DNA of 64,000 nt from CAWKOH01 sp963851245. Lineage in GTDB: Bacteria; Actinomycetota; Acidimicrobiia; Acidimicrobiales; Palsa-688. Numbering within the stretch: the stretch's first letter is position 1; the number at the start of each line of letters is the position of its first letter. The position numbers were made by a program, and so were the translations under genes. The notes below the pieces were generated by a model that was not told where the DNA came from, did no database searches, and saw nothing but the letters and a program-made list of their open reading frames with translations. Location of the stretch: assembly GCA_963851245.1 (NCBI GenBank), contig CAWKOH010000004.1, positions 310,001 to 374,000 of the forward strand. The letters are read 5' to 3'. This document shows positions 24,344 through 33,348 of this stretch, one piece after another.

Positions 24344-25906
24344 TCAGAGCTGAAGGGCCGGGGCTCGGCAGTCGGGCGACCACAACCCGTCCCAGGCCTC
24401 TTCGATCGTCTGCAGCGGGTCGTTCTGTAGCGCGCACGGTGAATCGAAGATGAGCGTCGAGCGGTCCGGCTGGCGGTAGACGGGCCAGGCCCCCACGCTC
24501 TCGACTTCGGGGCTACCGGAGCGGGCGAAGCCGGCCCAGGCCGCCATATGGATGTTGGCGAGCTCGTCGGCGTCCGGCCCGGCGCGCAGGAACTCCCGCC
24601 AGCCGGCCCGATCCAGGGTCCCGAAGCTGAACGGCAGGTCGATGGCGTGGAACGCTCGCCGGTCCCACTCGCCGTCGGCGGGCGGGCCGCTCCAGGCGAA
24701 CTCCGCCGTGCGGGTCGTCCCCCCGTGGGCGGCGTGGCTCTCGGCGATGCGCCGGGCGGGGAGGCGCATCAGTCCGTCGGTGATGATCGACAGCCAGACG
24801 TCCGCGGTACTTGCCGATCCTCTCGATCCGACCAGGTCCTGATAGAAGGCGACCAACTGCTCGGCGCGCTCTTCGCCGGCGTCGGATCCGAGCCGGCCCG
24901 ACAGCAGTGCCTGGGTCCATGCCGTAATGCCCTTGATGCCGATGTCATCGGCGCCCGGATTCGGGTAAAGGCGCATCTCGTCTGATGTCCAGCTGACGAG
25001 CAGTTCGGTACCGGCGCCGGCTCCCTCTGCGAACGCGACGGACGGGGTGGCGGGAAGAAGCCGCCCGTCGAGGAAGGGATGGAACGGCATGGAGCTGACG
25101 AGCGACATCAGCTCGAGCACCGCCCGCTCCTGTGCTTCGAGGATAACGTCGGCCGGCAGCTCACGGATGCGGCTGCCGCCGTCGGGCAGGTTGCCCAGGA
25201 ACGTCTTCCTGACCAGTTCGGCCTGGTCCGCCCGGATGGTGTGGTCGACGCCGGGACTCTGAAGGATGCAGCGGCGCAGATTGAGCTTCTCCGTCGACGC
25301 CAGCAGGTGCAGCAGGGAACCGGCTCCGGCCGACTCCCCAAAGGCGGTGACGTTGCCGGGGTCACCGCCGAAGGCGGCCACGTTCCTCTGAACCCAGTTG
25401 AGGGCGGCCACCTGGTCCCGCAGCCCGCAGTTGGTGTCGGAGTCCTCGAGCCAGGCGAAGCCGAAGGCACCGAGGCGGTAGTTGACGCCGACCACTACCA
25501 CGTCGTGGTCGGCGGCCAGCACGGACCCGTCATACGTCTCGAGCGCCGATCCGCCGGTCAGGAAGGCGCCGCCCGGGATCCAGACGACAACGGGCAGGTT
25601 CGACCCGCCCACAGGAGCCCATACGTCCAGCGTCAGGCAGTCCTCGCTGACGCTTGTCACCAGGTTCCCGGGTATCACCCCGCTGAACGGGCTGTTCAGG
25701 GACTGCATCGGCGATGGCCCCGGATTGGTCGCGTCCCGAACGCCGCTCCAGGGACCGGGGGGCCGAGGGGCTCGGAAGCGCAAGGGGCCGACCGGAGGGA
25801 CCGCATAGGGGATGGCGCGGAAGGAGTTGATATCCCGGTTCGTGCCACCGGCCCGATGGCTGCGACCCGCAAGGGTCCCGGTCTCGACTTCGACGGTTGG
25901 GTTCAT
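24344..25906 (-). CDS. Type-B carboxylesterase / lipase
   Basis: 520 aa, typical for the family. Oxyanion-hole W-I-P-G-G-A-F near residue 110; nucleophile in F-G-E-S-A-G-A-G-S near 195; catalytic His in A-F-H-A-I-D-L-P-F-S-F-G near 420. S-E-D-C-L-T-L-D-V-W is the usual N-terminal signature. No signal peptide, so it is intracellular. Its ATG overlaps the stop of the ABC transporter fusion (ATGA), making it the last gene of the importer operon. It probably hydrolyses the imported ester. Substrate unknown. Confidence 0.92.
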   Translation of the reverse strand: MNPTVEVETGTLAGRSHRAGGTNRDINSFRAIPYAVPPVGPLRFRAPRPPGPWSGVRDATNPGPSPMQSLNSPFSGVIPGNLVTSVSEDCLTLDVWAPVGGSNLPVVVWIPGGAFLTGGSALETYDGSVLAADHDVVVVGVNYRLGAFGFAWLEDSDTNCGLRDQVAALNWVQRNVAAFGGDPGNVTAFGESAGAGSLLHLLASTEKLNLRRCILQSPGVDHTIRADQAELVRKTFLGNLPDGGSRIRELPADVILEAQERAVLELMSLVSSMPFHPFLDGRLLPATPSVAFAEGAGAGTELLVSWTSDEMRLYPNPGADDIGIKGITAWTQALLSGRLGSDAGEERAEQLVAFYQDLVGSRGSASTADVWLSIITDGLMRLPARRIAESHAAHGGTTRTAEFAWSGPPADGEWDRRAFHAIDLPFSFGTLDRAGWREFLRAGPDADELANIHMAAWAGFARSGSPEVESVGAWPVYRQPDRSTLIFDSPCALQNDPLQTIEEAWDGLWSPDCRAPALQL

Positions 25907-28533
25907 GTGGCCTCCGTGGGGGAGTGGGGGTCCGAAGAGTGAACATACTGCGGCGCGCCCGGCGCTTTGCCGACCACGATGTCGGTCAGCTCGGTCGCTG
26001 ACAGCTCGCCGGAGCGGCCCGACACGACCAGAGTTCCGTTGTCCATGACGTAGACCCGATCGCTCGACGCCAGGGCCCGCTCGACGCTCTGGTCCACGAA
26101 CAGGACACCGAGCCCATCGTCGGCGAGCCGGCGCAGAGCGATCATGAGCTCCTGGACGACCGCGGGGGCCAGCCCGGAGGCTGGTTCGTCGAGCATGAGC
26201 ACGGAAGGCGATCCCATCAGGGCCTGACCGATCGCCACCATCTGCTGGCCCCCGCCGCTCAGGTCGCCGACCGACCGCGTCAGCGCCGACTCCAAGAGCG
26301 GGAAGAGCCGCGTGATCCGCTCGAGTCGCATCGACTCCTCATCCCGGCTCTTCGCTGGGTTGGCGGTCGTGCCGAGCAGGAGGTTATCCATCACGGTCAT
26401 CTGGGTGAACGTGCGGCGGCCTTCGGGGACTAACGCCACCCCGGCGGCCGCGATCTTCCAGGGGGTGCGGTCACCGAGCTGGCGCCCATCGACCATCACG
26501 CTTCCCCGGTTCGACCCGTGACGCAGGCCGGCGATGGCGTGCAGGGCGGTCGTCTTGCCCGCCCCGTTCCGCCCCACGACGGCGACCATCTCTCCGGCCC
26601 GGACGTCGAGGTCGATGTCGCTGACAGCCGTCATCCGCCCGTAGCCGGCGGTGAGGCCGCGTACCGACAGCAGTTCCCGGCCGTGGTCCTTCGAACGAAC
26701 CGCGGTCCGGGTGCCGGGGCCCTCGTCGGTACCCAGGTAGGCGTGGCGGACAGCCGGGTCGTTGGCCACCTCGGCCGGGCTGCCGTGCATCAACACCCGT
26801 CCGTTGTCCAGAACGGTGACCACGCCGGCGCAGCTGTACACGACCGGCAGGTTGTGCTCGACGAGCGCCACGCCGACTCCGGAACGGGCCACCGCCTTGA
26901 TGGCTCTCATTAGCTCGTCCACCTCCGCCGGGCTCAACCCGGCGGCCGGTTCGTCGAGCAGCAGGAATTGCGGATGGGCGGCCAGAGCCCGAGCCACCTC
27001 GACGAGGCGTTGGGTCCCGTGGGACAGGAGGCCGGCGGGGGTGTCGATGACATCGAGCAGGCCCAGCAGCGCAGCGGCGGCCAGGGCCCGTTCACGGACC
27101 TCTAGGTCGGCCCGCTGGGCCCCGGGCAGGGCGAGCAGCGAGCTGGTGTCGGAGCAGGGAACGTGTCCCAGCGCGCCCAGCTCGATGTTGCTCAGCCCGG
27201 GCAGCATCGGAAGCAGTTTGGGCGTCTGAAAGGTCCGGGCTACCCCGTGGCCGGCGATCCGCCGCGGGCTGCTCCTGGTGAGATCGACATCACCGATCGC
27301 CGTCCTTCCCGAGTCTGCTGCCAGGAAACCGGACAACAGGTTGAGGAGAGTCGTCTTGCCGGAGCCGTTGGGGCCCACGATGGCGTGCACCACGCCGGGC
27401 TCCAGCTCGATGCTGACCCCGTCGACGGCCGCCGTGCCGCCGAATCTCTTCGTGAGCCCGGCGGCCCGAAGTGGCTCCCCGGCCGGGATGAGGTCCCAGT
27501 CGCTCAGGTCGTCGCCATCCGGAACGGGCTCGTCCCGGCCGGCCGGAACGCTCGCCGGCCCGGCGGGCGCTGCGCCGCCCCTGGCCCGCCGGGACAGGAG
27601 CAGGCTGGGCCGGAGCCCGGCCAACCCGCTCGGGTAGGCGAGTACGACCACGATGAGGAGCGTCCCGAATATGACGTCCTGGTACTTGTCGAGGGAGTTG
27701 AGGAAGATGCTCGGGGCGAAGACGATGATCCCGCCCACGATCGGGCCCCATATGTACCCGAGGCCGCCGATGGCGCACGCCGCCAGCATCAGGACCGATA
27801 GAGAGGCATCAGTGCTGGTCGCGCTCACGTACTGCTGGGAGTAGACGTAGAAGCCGCTGGCAAAGCCGATCATGGCCGACCCGATGAGGAAGGCGGTCAG
27901 TTTCGATCGGTAGGCGTTGATTCCGACCGACGCGGCGAGTTCCTCACTTGTGCCGATGACGACCATGCGCCGGCCGATCCGGGCCCGGGCGAAGCGGGCC
28001 GCCAGCCAGGTGAGCAAGGCGAGCGCGGCGATCCCGATCTCGTACAGAGGTACTCCGACGATGGGATGGAAGCCCGGGATGCCGAGCAGGGACAGTCCGG
28101 TGGATCCGCCTGTCACCGACAGGAACTGGGCCACGCTGGGCACGGCCACCGCGACGTAGAGGGTGGTGATACCGAGGTAGAAGCCCCGGAAGCGCAGGGC
28201 CGGGCCTGCCATGATCAAGCCGAGGATGGCGCCGGCGAGGACCCCGACTATCGCCATGGCCCAGAGGTTGGACAGGGCGCTTACGTGTATGGCGAGGCCC
28301 GCGACCACGAAGGCTCCGACGGCCAAGGTGGCGCTCGGGCCGAGGAAGAGCTGGCCGGCCAGACCCAGGATCACGTTCAGCCCGACGCAGCACATGATCA
28401 ACGCCTGGACGTTCTCGAGTTGTACCAGCTGGTAACTCTTGGCCCCGACCACCCAGGGGAGCACCACTCCCGCCGCGATCACCAGGAGCACCATCTGGCG
28501 CGGCCGTGACAGCGACGGACTCAGCCGGCTCAT
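25903..28533 (-). CDS. Branched-chain-type ABC importer: LivM permease-LivG ATPase-LivF ATPase in one polypeptide
   Basis: 876 aa joining three usually separate subunits. Residues 1-310 are a LivM-like permease with about ten membrane segments. From about 350 to 600 is a LivG-type ATPase (Walker A G-P-N-G-S-G-K-T, signature L-S-H-G-T-Q-R, walker B F-L-L-L-D-E-P-A-A-G-L). From about 625 to 865 is a LivF-type ATPase (G-R-N-G-A-G-K-T, L-S-G-G-G-Q-Q, V-L-M-L-D-E-P). The first signature has H in place of the second G. The start ATG 28533 overlaps the LivH stop, and its stop overlaps the esterase start. LivM-LivG fusions are known; the triple form is uncommon. Substrate is probably an amide or carboxylate. 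Confidence 0.9.
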   Translation of the reverse strand: MSRLSPSLSRPRQMVLLVIAAGVVLPWVVGAKSYQLVQLENVQALIMCCVGLNVILGLAGQLFLGPSATLAVGAFVVAGLAIHVSALSNLWAMAIVGVLAGAILGLIMAGPALRFRGFYLGITTLYVAVAVPSVAQFLSVTGGSTGLSLLGIPGFHPIVGVPLYEIGIAALALLTWLAARFARARIGRRMVVIGTSEELAASVGINAYRSKLTAFLIGSAMIGFASGFYVYSQQYVSATSTDASLSVLMLAACAIGGLGYIWGPIVGGIIVFAPSIFLNSLDKYQDVIFGTLLIVVVLAYPSGLAGLRPSLLLSRRARGGAAPAGPASVPAGRDEPVPDGDDLSDWDLIPAGEPLRAAGLTKRFGGTAAVDGVSIELEPGVVHAIVGPNGSGKTTLLNLLSGFLAADSGRTAIGDVDLTRSSPRRIAGHGVARTFQTPKLLPMLPGLSNIELGALGHVPCSDTSSLLALPGAQRADLEVRERALAAAALLGLLDVIDTPAGLLSHGTQRLVEVARALAAHPQFLLLDEPAAGLSPAEVDELMRAIKAVARSGVGVALVEHNLPVVYSCAGVVTVLDNGRVLMHGSPAEVANDPAVRHAYLGTDEGPGTRTAVRSKDHGRELLSVRGLTAGYGRMTAVSDIDLDVRAGEMVAVVGRNGAGKTTALHAIAGLRHGSNRGSVMVDGRQLGDRTPWKIAAAGVALVPEGRRTFTQMTVMDNLLLGTTANPAKSRDEESMRLERITRLFPLLESALTRSVGDLSGGGQQMVAIGQALMGSPSVLMLDEPASGLAPAVVQELMIALRRLADDGLGVLFVDQSVERALASSDRVYVMDNGTLVVSGRSGELSATELTDIVVGKAPGAPQYVHSSDPHSPTEAT

Positions 28534-29411
28534 ACCTGCCGGAGGTTCTCGGCGCTGCGGCCCAGGCCGGACGGACGTATCAGCAGCACCACCACGAGCA
28601 ACAGGAGGCCGACTGCGATCTCGTAGTTGGCGCCGACGTAGAGGTCGGACTCCTTCTCGACCACCCCCAGCAGCAGAGCGGCCACGATCCCGGCTCTGAT
28701 GTTGCCGAAGCCACCGATGGCCAGCGCGACGAAGCCCTTCAACGAATAGGCCAGCCCGATGGTGGGATCGGATCCGACCAGGGGGGCAACCATGAAGCCT
28801 CCGACCGCGGCGATAATGCCACCGAGGCCGAACCCGATGGTGCTCATCCGGTTGGGATCGATGCCGCGGATCCCGGCGATCTCCCGATCCTGGGCCGTGG
28901 CCCGCATGGCTCGCCCCGTGTGGGTCCTCTTGTAGAAGACCTCCACTCCGAGGCCGAGCACGATGAGAGCCCCGAGCACCCCGAGCTCCCGGGGCACCAG
29001 CAGGATGCCGCCAATGTGGATGCCGCTGGTCGGCAGGAGGCTCGGGATGGCTTGGATGGGACGATCCCCGTACAGGTTGGTGGCGACCGACTCGAGGACG
29101 ATGCTGAAGCCGAGGGTGGAGATGAACCACCCGAAGTTGCCGGGACGCTTGAGGAAGGGCCGAACGATGACCCGCTCCTCGGCGACGCTCAGCGCGGTCA
29201 CGCTGGCAAGGACTATGGCGAACGCCAGCAGGTACGGCAGCTTGGCCGCGCCCAGCGTCACGTACGACATCATCACGCCCACCATCACCAGGTCACCTTG
29301 CGCCACGTTGAAGACGCCGGTGGCCCCGAAGACGATGTTGTAACCGAGTGCGACCAGACCGTAGACGGCGCCTGTGCAGATGCCGGCGATCGCTGAGTTG
29401 AGCGTCAGCAC
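28530..29411 (-). CDS. Branched-chain amino-acid-type ABC transporter permease, LivH-like
   Basis: 293 aa, eight or so membrane segments. The start L-N-S-A-I-A-G-I-C-T-G-A-V-Y-G-L-V-A-L-G-Y is typical of LivH. The coupling region R-A-T-A-Q-D-R-E-I-A-G-I-R-G-I-D matches the EAA-like loop of this permease family. It pairs with the LivM part of the downstream fusion to form the membrane channel. It begins 9 bp after the binding-protein stop and its own stop overlaps the fusion's ATG. Confidence 0.92.
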   Translation of the reverse strand: MLTLNSAIAGICTGAVYGLVALGYNIVFGATGVFNVAQGDLVMVGVMMSYVTLGAAKLPYLLAFAIVLASVTALSVAEERVIVRPFLKRPGNFGWFISTLGFSIVLESVATNLYGDRPIQAIPSLLPTSGIHIGGILLVPRELGVLGALIVLGLGVEVFYKRTHTGRAMRATAQDREIAGIRGIDPNRMSTIGFGLGGIIAAVGGFMVAPLVGSDPTIGLAYSLKGFVALAIGGFGNIRAGIVAALLLGVVEKESDLYVGANYEIAVGLLLLVVVLLIRPSGLGRSAENLRQV

Positions 29412-29420
29412 GCCGGTGAC

Positions 29421-30683
29421 CTACGGCTGGTAGATCGGCGGCGTGCCGTACTGATCCAGCGGCTCGATCTTGCAGATGTAGTTGTCGGCGGCCAGGACCC
29501 CCTCGTGGTTCTGAGCCGTGAACGTGTACTTCATGCTGGGGAAGGAGAAGCTCGTGTTGGAGACGCTGTCGAGGTACTTGACGATTTCGGGCCCTGAGGT
29601 CGAGTGGGTCGCTTCTATGGCCGCCTTGAACATCAGCAGGGCGTCATAAGCGGAGACCACGCTCAGCACCTCGTCGGCGACTCCGCCCAGCTCTGACTTG
29701 AGGGTAGCCAGCTGATCGCTGATGGCCGTCGGATAGGTGAACCCGGGCGTGGTGCCGATGTTGCAGACCGCGTAGGTCTTGCTGGCCATGCTGCCGAGAG
29801 CGTTGATGTCGTCGTAGTAGGCGGCGGTGGCGAGGATCATCGGCGGACTCCAGCCGACCGCCTTCAGCGCCGTGTACAAGGCGGGGTAATCGACGACATT
29901 GGCGCCGAGCAACATTTGGGCGCCCGAGCCCTTGATCTCCTGAACCTCGGTCGTCAGGTCTACTGCGGTCGGCGCGAAGCTCACCGATTTGGTTACGGCG
30001 ACCCCGGAGTTCTGGACCGAGTCGGCCACTCCGGACGCGAATGCCACCGAAGCGGGAGTGGTGTCGTGGATGATGCCCACTTTCGTGTAGCCCAGCTTCT
30101 TGATGAACGGGCCGTATGGGGTGGCGCCGGTGTGGGCATCGGCGTAGTCGTTGAAGATGTACGGCCACTGCGTGCCATTCTCATAGGTGTTGTCGGTGAG
30201 CAGGCCGATCATAGGGATCTTCGCCTGGTCGAGGACCGGTGCGGCGGCGGCGTCGTCGGGGCTGATCCCGATGAACTCGAATCCGATCACCCCCTCGCCT
30301 ATGAGCTGGCGGGCCGCGGCCAGGGCGCCGTTCGGGGTGCTCTGGTCATTGGCCGTGAGGAGCTCCACCTGGCGCCCCTCGATTCCGCCGCTCTTGTTCA
30401 GCTCGGCGATGGCGGCCGCCTCGGTTGCCTTCTGGGCCGCCCCGTAGGCGGCGAAGGTACCGCTCAGGGAGAAGATGGCGCCCAGCTTGATGGGGCTGCT
30501 CGAACCGGCCGGGCTGGCACTGCCGCTCGAGGTGGACTGACTGGTGTTGCCGCTCGAACTCGTGTGACTGGAGCTGCTACAGGCCGCGCATAGCGACGCG
30601 ATAGCGGCCGTCACCGCCACGATCGAGAGCTTCGGGTGCCGCCGGCCGTTTGCCGATCCGGCGCTATCACGCGAAGGGTGCAT
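29421..30683 (-). CDS. ABC transporter substrate-binding lipoprotein (LivK/type I fold)
   Basis: About 420 aa from ATG 30683, chosen for its GGAAGAG ribosome site; a longer frame adds 23 residues without a signal. A basic start and hydrophobic stretch lead to a lipobox-like L-C-A-A-C, then a Ser/Thr/Gly-rich linker. The mature protein begins K-L-G-A-I-F-S-L-S-G-T-F-A-A-Y-G, the start of type I periplasmic-binding folds. It would sit on the outer face of the membrane and pass ligand to LivH/LivM. The ligand is unknown; neighbours suggest an ester or aromatic/alicyclic acid. Confidence 0.9.
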   Translation of the reverse strand: MHPSRDSAGSANGRRHPKLSIVAVTAAIASLCAACSSSSHTSSSGNTSQSTSSGSASPAGSSSPIKLGAIFSLSGTFAAYGAAQKATEAAAIAELNKSGGIEGRQVELLTANDQSTPNGALAAARQLIGEGVIGFEFIGISPDDAAAAPVLDQAKIPMIGLLTDNTYENGTQWPYIFNDYADAHTGATPYGPFIKKLGYTKVGIIHDTTPASVAFASGVADSVQNSGVAVTKSVSFAPTAVDLTTEVQEIKGSGAQMLLGANVVDYPALYTALKAVGWSPPMILATAAYYDDINALGSMASKTYAVCNIGTTPGFTYPTAISDQLATLKSELGGVADEVLSVVSAYDALLMFKAAIEATHSTSGPEIVKYLDSVSNTSFSFPSMKYTFTAQNHEGVLAADNYICKIEPLDQYGTPPIYQP

Positions 30684-30768
30684 CTCTTCCCCCCATTTCT
30701 GTCGCGCGTGGACCTCGATCCCGTGTGGTCGGCCGTCCAGCGCAGTGGGCATTGTTCTTAAGTGGGAC

Positions 30769-30796
30769 TATATAACTCCTTAGTTTGACAATGCAA
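30769..30796 (-). promoter_or_regulatory. Predicted promoter of the ABC importer operon
   Basis: On the minus strand TTGCAT (-35) and TATATA (-10) are 16 bases apart, with the lipoprotein start about 85 bases downstream. The AT-rich patch stands out from the GC-rich surroundings. Confidence 0.45.
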
Positions 30797-30849
30797 GGTT
30801 GGCTGCAGTCGACCAGTCACGCTAGGTAGTCCCCTATGCACGCTTCATC

Positions 30850-30878
30850 TTGACCCTAACTCCTAACCGCGTTACGGT
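30850..30878 (+). promoter_or_regulatory. Predicted promoter of the XRE-cupin regulator gene
   Basis: TTGACC and TACGGT are separated by 17 bases; the predicted transcript begins about 25 bases before ATG 30911. It lies back to back with the importer promoter in the 227-bp divergent gap. Confidence 0.45.
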
Positions 30879-30910
30879 TTCTGCTTAGTGTCACTAGCCA
30901 GCCCCAGGGC

Positions 30911-31636
30911 ATGAGCGAGCTCGGTCAGGAGGAGGAATCCCAGCGTCGGGCCGGGGGCGGGTCCCCCGACCTCGAGCTCTTGGCGCAGGTGCTGCGCGAG
31001 GCCCGGTCGGAGCGGGGCATGACCCAGCGCCAGGTGGCCGTGCAGGTCGGCGTCTCCCCCGGTTTCATCGGTCAGATCGAGACGGGCCGGACCCGCCCGT
31101 CGGTCGGCACCTTGCTGGAGATCGCGCGCGTGCTCGGGCTCTCGCTCGACAGCCTGTTCGCGGCCGGTGTCGACGAGGGCCGTCCGCCGGCGGCTGAGCT
31201 GCACGTCCTCGAGAGGCTGTCGCCGCCCAGCGAACAGCCGGACTCCGATTACATGACGGGCGGCCGCCTGGCGTCCATCAGCGACACCATCGAGCAGCGC
31301 GTGGCCCGAGTCGGCAGCCGCGAGATCATCGAGCTGGAGGGCGGTGTCACCTGGGAGCTGCTGACGCCAGAGGTCGATCACCTGGTCACGTTCATGCTCG
31401 TGAGCTATCCGGCGGGATCCTCGTCGAGCTCGTCGGCGCGCCTGCTCCGGCACGACGACTTCGAGTACTTCTACATCCTGTCCGGCACCCTTCGGGTCGT
31501 GATCGGCTTCGAGGAGACCGACCTCGGCCCGGGCGACTCGATGTCATTCGATTCGACCAGGCCGCACCGTTTCGTGAACCGCACCGCTGCGCCGGCGATC
31601 GGCTTGTGGTGCGTCGTTCGCAAGGGGACCCACTAG
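30911..31636 (+). CDS. XRE family regulator with C-terminal cupin domain
   Basis: 241 aa. An N-terminal HTH_3 domain at about residues 20-80 (M-T-Q-R-Q-V-A-V-Q-V-G-V-S-P-G-F-I-G-Q-I-E-T-G) is joined to a cupin_2 fold at about 150-235. The cupin strands read D-F-E-Y-F-Y-I-L-S-G-T-L-R and F-D-S-T-R-P-H-R-F-V-N. This architecture (PuuR/SutR-like) usually senses a small metabolite in the cupin and represses adjacent catabolic genes. It sits between the divergent importer operon and a co-directional run of SDR, hydrolase and CoA-ligase genes, so it probably controls both. Confidence 0.9.
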   Translation: MSELGQEEESQRRAGGGSPDLELLAQVLREARSERGMTQRQVAVQVGVSPGFIGQIETGRTRPSVGTLLEIARVLGLSLDSLFAAGVDEGRPPAAELHVLERLSPPSEQPDSDYMTGGRLASISDTIEQRVARVGSREIIELEGGVTWELLTPEVDHLVTFMLVSYPAGSSSSSSARLLRHDDFEYFYILSGTLRVVIGFEETDLGPGDSMSFDSTRPHRFVNRTAAPAIGLWCVVRKGTH

Positions 31637-31677
31637 CGCGCACCGGGCGCCATCGATCTGAAAGGAAAGGGGAAAGG

Positions 31678-32547
31678 ATGACCAATCTGTCCGGACAGGT
31701 GGCCCTTGTCACCGGGGCGGCGCGAGGACAAGGACGATCGCATGCCGTGGCCCTCGCCGGCGCCGGGGCCGACGTCGTCGGTCTCGATGCGTGCAAGGAC
31801 ATCGAGACCATCTCGTACTCGCTCGCCAAGCCCGGCGACCTCGACGAGACGGCCAAACTCGTCCAGGCGCAAGGGCGTCAGTTCCTCGGCCGCGAATGCG
31901 ATGTGCGCTCTTCCGACAGCCTGGATGACGCCGTCCGTGCCGCCAAGGAGAGGTTCGGCAGGATCGACGTTCTCGTCGCCAATGCCGGGATCTGGGGCCT
32001 CGGCGTCCTCTGGGAGCTCTCCGAGGCGCAGTGGCAGGACATGATCGATGTCAACCTGACGGGCGTGTGGCGGACCCTGAAGGCGGTGCTGCCGACGATG
32101 ATCGAGCAGCGCCGCGGATCGGTTGTCCTCACCGCGTCGGTGAACGGCCTCGAGGGCGGCCCCGGGTACGCCCACTACGTCGCGGCCAAGCACGGGGTGG
32201 TCGGACTCATGCGCAACGCGGCGCTGGAGCTCGGCCCCTACGGGGTTCGGTGCAACGCGGTGTGCCCAGGGTTCATCGACACGGCCATGAACGATTGGCC
32301 CGGTGCCTACGACATGATGGCGGGTGCACCGGGCGGGACGCCCGAGGATCGGAGAGTCGGCGCCCACGGCTGGTCGGCTCTCGCGGGGCAGGGGATGCTG
32401 CCCGCCTCGGCCATAAGCGAAGCCGTCGTGTGGCTGGCCTCGGAGGGGTCGGCGCGGGTGACCGGGGTCGCCCTGCCGGTCGACTCGGGTCACATGGTCC
32501 TGCCCGGCTTCAACAGCAACCCGGTCCTGGAGGTCCCGGCGCCATGA
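31678..32547 (+). CDS. Mycofactocin-coupled SDR family oxidoreductase
   Basis: 289 aa. The Rossmann motif has the special form T-G-A-A-R-G-Q-G-R-S-H-A, and an insert after the second strand reads D-A-C-K-D-I. Both mark the mycofactocin-dependent SDR subfamily, which holds NAD tightly and passes electrons to mycofactocin. The catalytic Y-V-A-A-K lies near 180, with Ser in T-A-S-V-N. Start ATG 31678 follows AAAGGAAAGGGG. It is coupled to the next SDR by an ATGA overlap. The mycofactocin biosynthesis genes are not in this window. Confidence 0.88.
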   Translation: MTNLSGQVALVTGAARGQGRSHAVALAGAGADVVGLDACKDIETISYSLAKPGDLDETAKLVQAQGRQFLGRECDVRSSDSLDDAVRAAKERFGRIDVLVANAGIWGLGVLWELSEAQWQDMIDVNLTGVWRTLKAVLPTMIEQRRGSVVLTASVNGLEGGPGYAHYVAAKHGVVGLMRNAALELGPYGVRCNAVCPGFIDTAMNDWPGAYDMMAGAPGGTPEDRRVGAHGWSALAGQGMLPASAISEAVVWLASEGSARVTGVALPVDSGHMVLPGFNSNPVLEVPAP

Positions 32548-33290
32548 CGCGCGGCGTGGTCGTGACGGGCGCCGGATCGGGCATGGGCGCCGCCATGGTC
32601 CGCGAGTTCGCCCGACTGGGTGACCGGGTGGCCGCCCTCGACATCGATGAGGTCGCCGCCTCGACGACGGCAAAGGAGGTCGGGGAAGACATATGTCAGT
32701 CGGTGGCCGTCGACGTCGGCGATCTGGAGAGCGTGGACCGGGCGGTCGGAGAGGCGCTGGATTTCCTCGGTCGGATCGATGTTCTATGTAGCAACGCCGG
32801 GGTGCTCGACGACTACAAGCCGGTGCTCGAAACGCCGCCGGATCTCTGGCAGCGGATCATCGGCACCAACCTGACTGGCGCCTACCTGATGGCCCGGGCC
32901 ACACTGCCCTCTATGCTCGCCAACGGTGGAGGCGTCATCATCAACACGGCGTCCATATCGTCATTCATCGCAGGGGGCGGGGGCGCCGCCTACACCGCGG
33001 CCAAGCACGGAGTGCTGGGGCTGACCCGCCAGATGGCGTTCGACTACGGGCGGCAGAACGTCCGCGTCAACTGCATCTGTCCCGGTCCGGTCCGCACCGG
33101 CATGACCGAGCACCTCTTCACTCCCGAGGGACGCCAGGAGCATGTCGACGCCGCCATTGCGGCCACCCCGGCGGGGCGCTGGGCCGACCCGTCGGAGATC
33201 GCCGGCCTGGCCGCCTATCTCGCCAGCGATGCGGCCTCGTTCATACACGGTGCCGCTTACACGATCGACGGTGGTTGGACCATATCGTGA
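32544..33290 (+). CDS. SDR family oxidoreductase
   Basis: 248 aa classical SDR. TGAGSGMG at residues 8-15, S-N-A-G motif (Ser replaces the first Asn), catalytic Ser in N-T-A-S-I-S-S and Y-T-A-A-K near 152, and terminal G-A-A-Y-T-I-D-G-G-W. The start ATG 32544 overlaps the previous stop. As part of the XRE-linked catabolic run it probably oxidises a hydroxyl on the same substrate as its neighbour. Substrate unknown. Confidence 0.9.
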   Translation: MTRGVVVTGAGSGMGAAMVREFARLGDRVAALDIDEVAASTTAKEVGEDICQSVAVDVGDLESVDRAVGEALDFLGRIDVLCSNAGVLDDYKPVLETPPDLWQRIIGTNLTGAYLMARATLPSMLANGGGVIINTASISSFIAGGGGAAYTAAKHGVLGLTRQMAFDYGRQNVRVNCICPGPVRTGMTEHLFTPEGRQEHVDAAIAATPAGRWADPSEIAGLAAYLASDAASFIHGAAYTIDGGWTIS

Positions 33291-33348
33291 TCGTCACCAG
33301 CTAAATCCGGTACGGGGCACAGCTCTTCTTTCACTACAGGAGGACACC

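Noticed and set aside
28506..29396. Plus-strand frame opposite livH
   Set aside because: Antisense of a well-conserved permease with no domain features.
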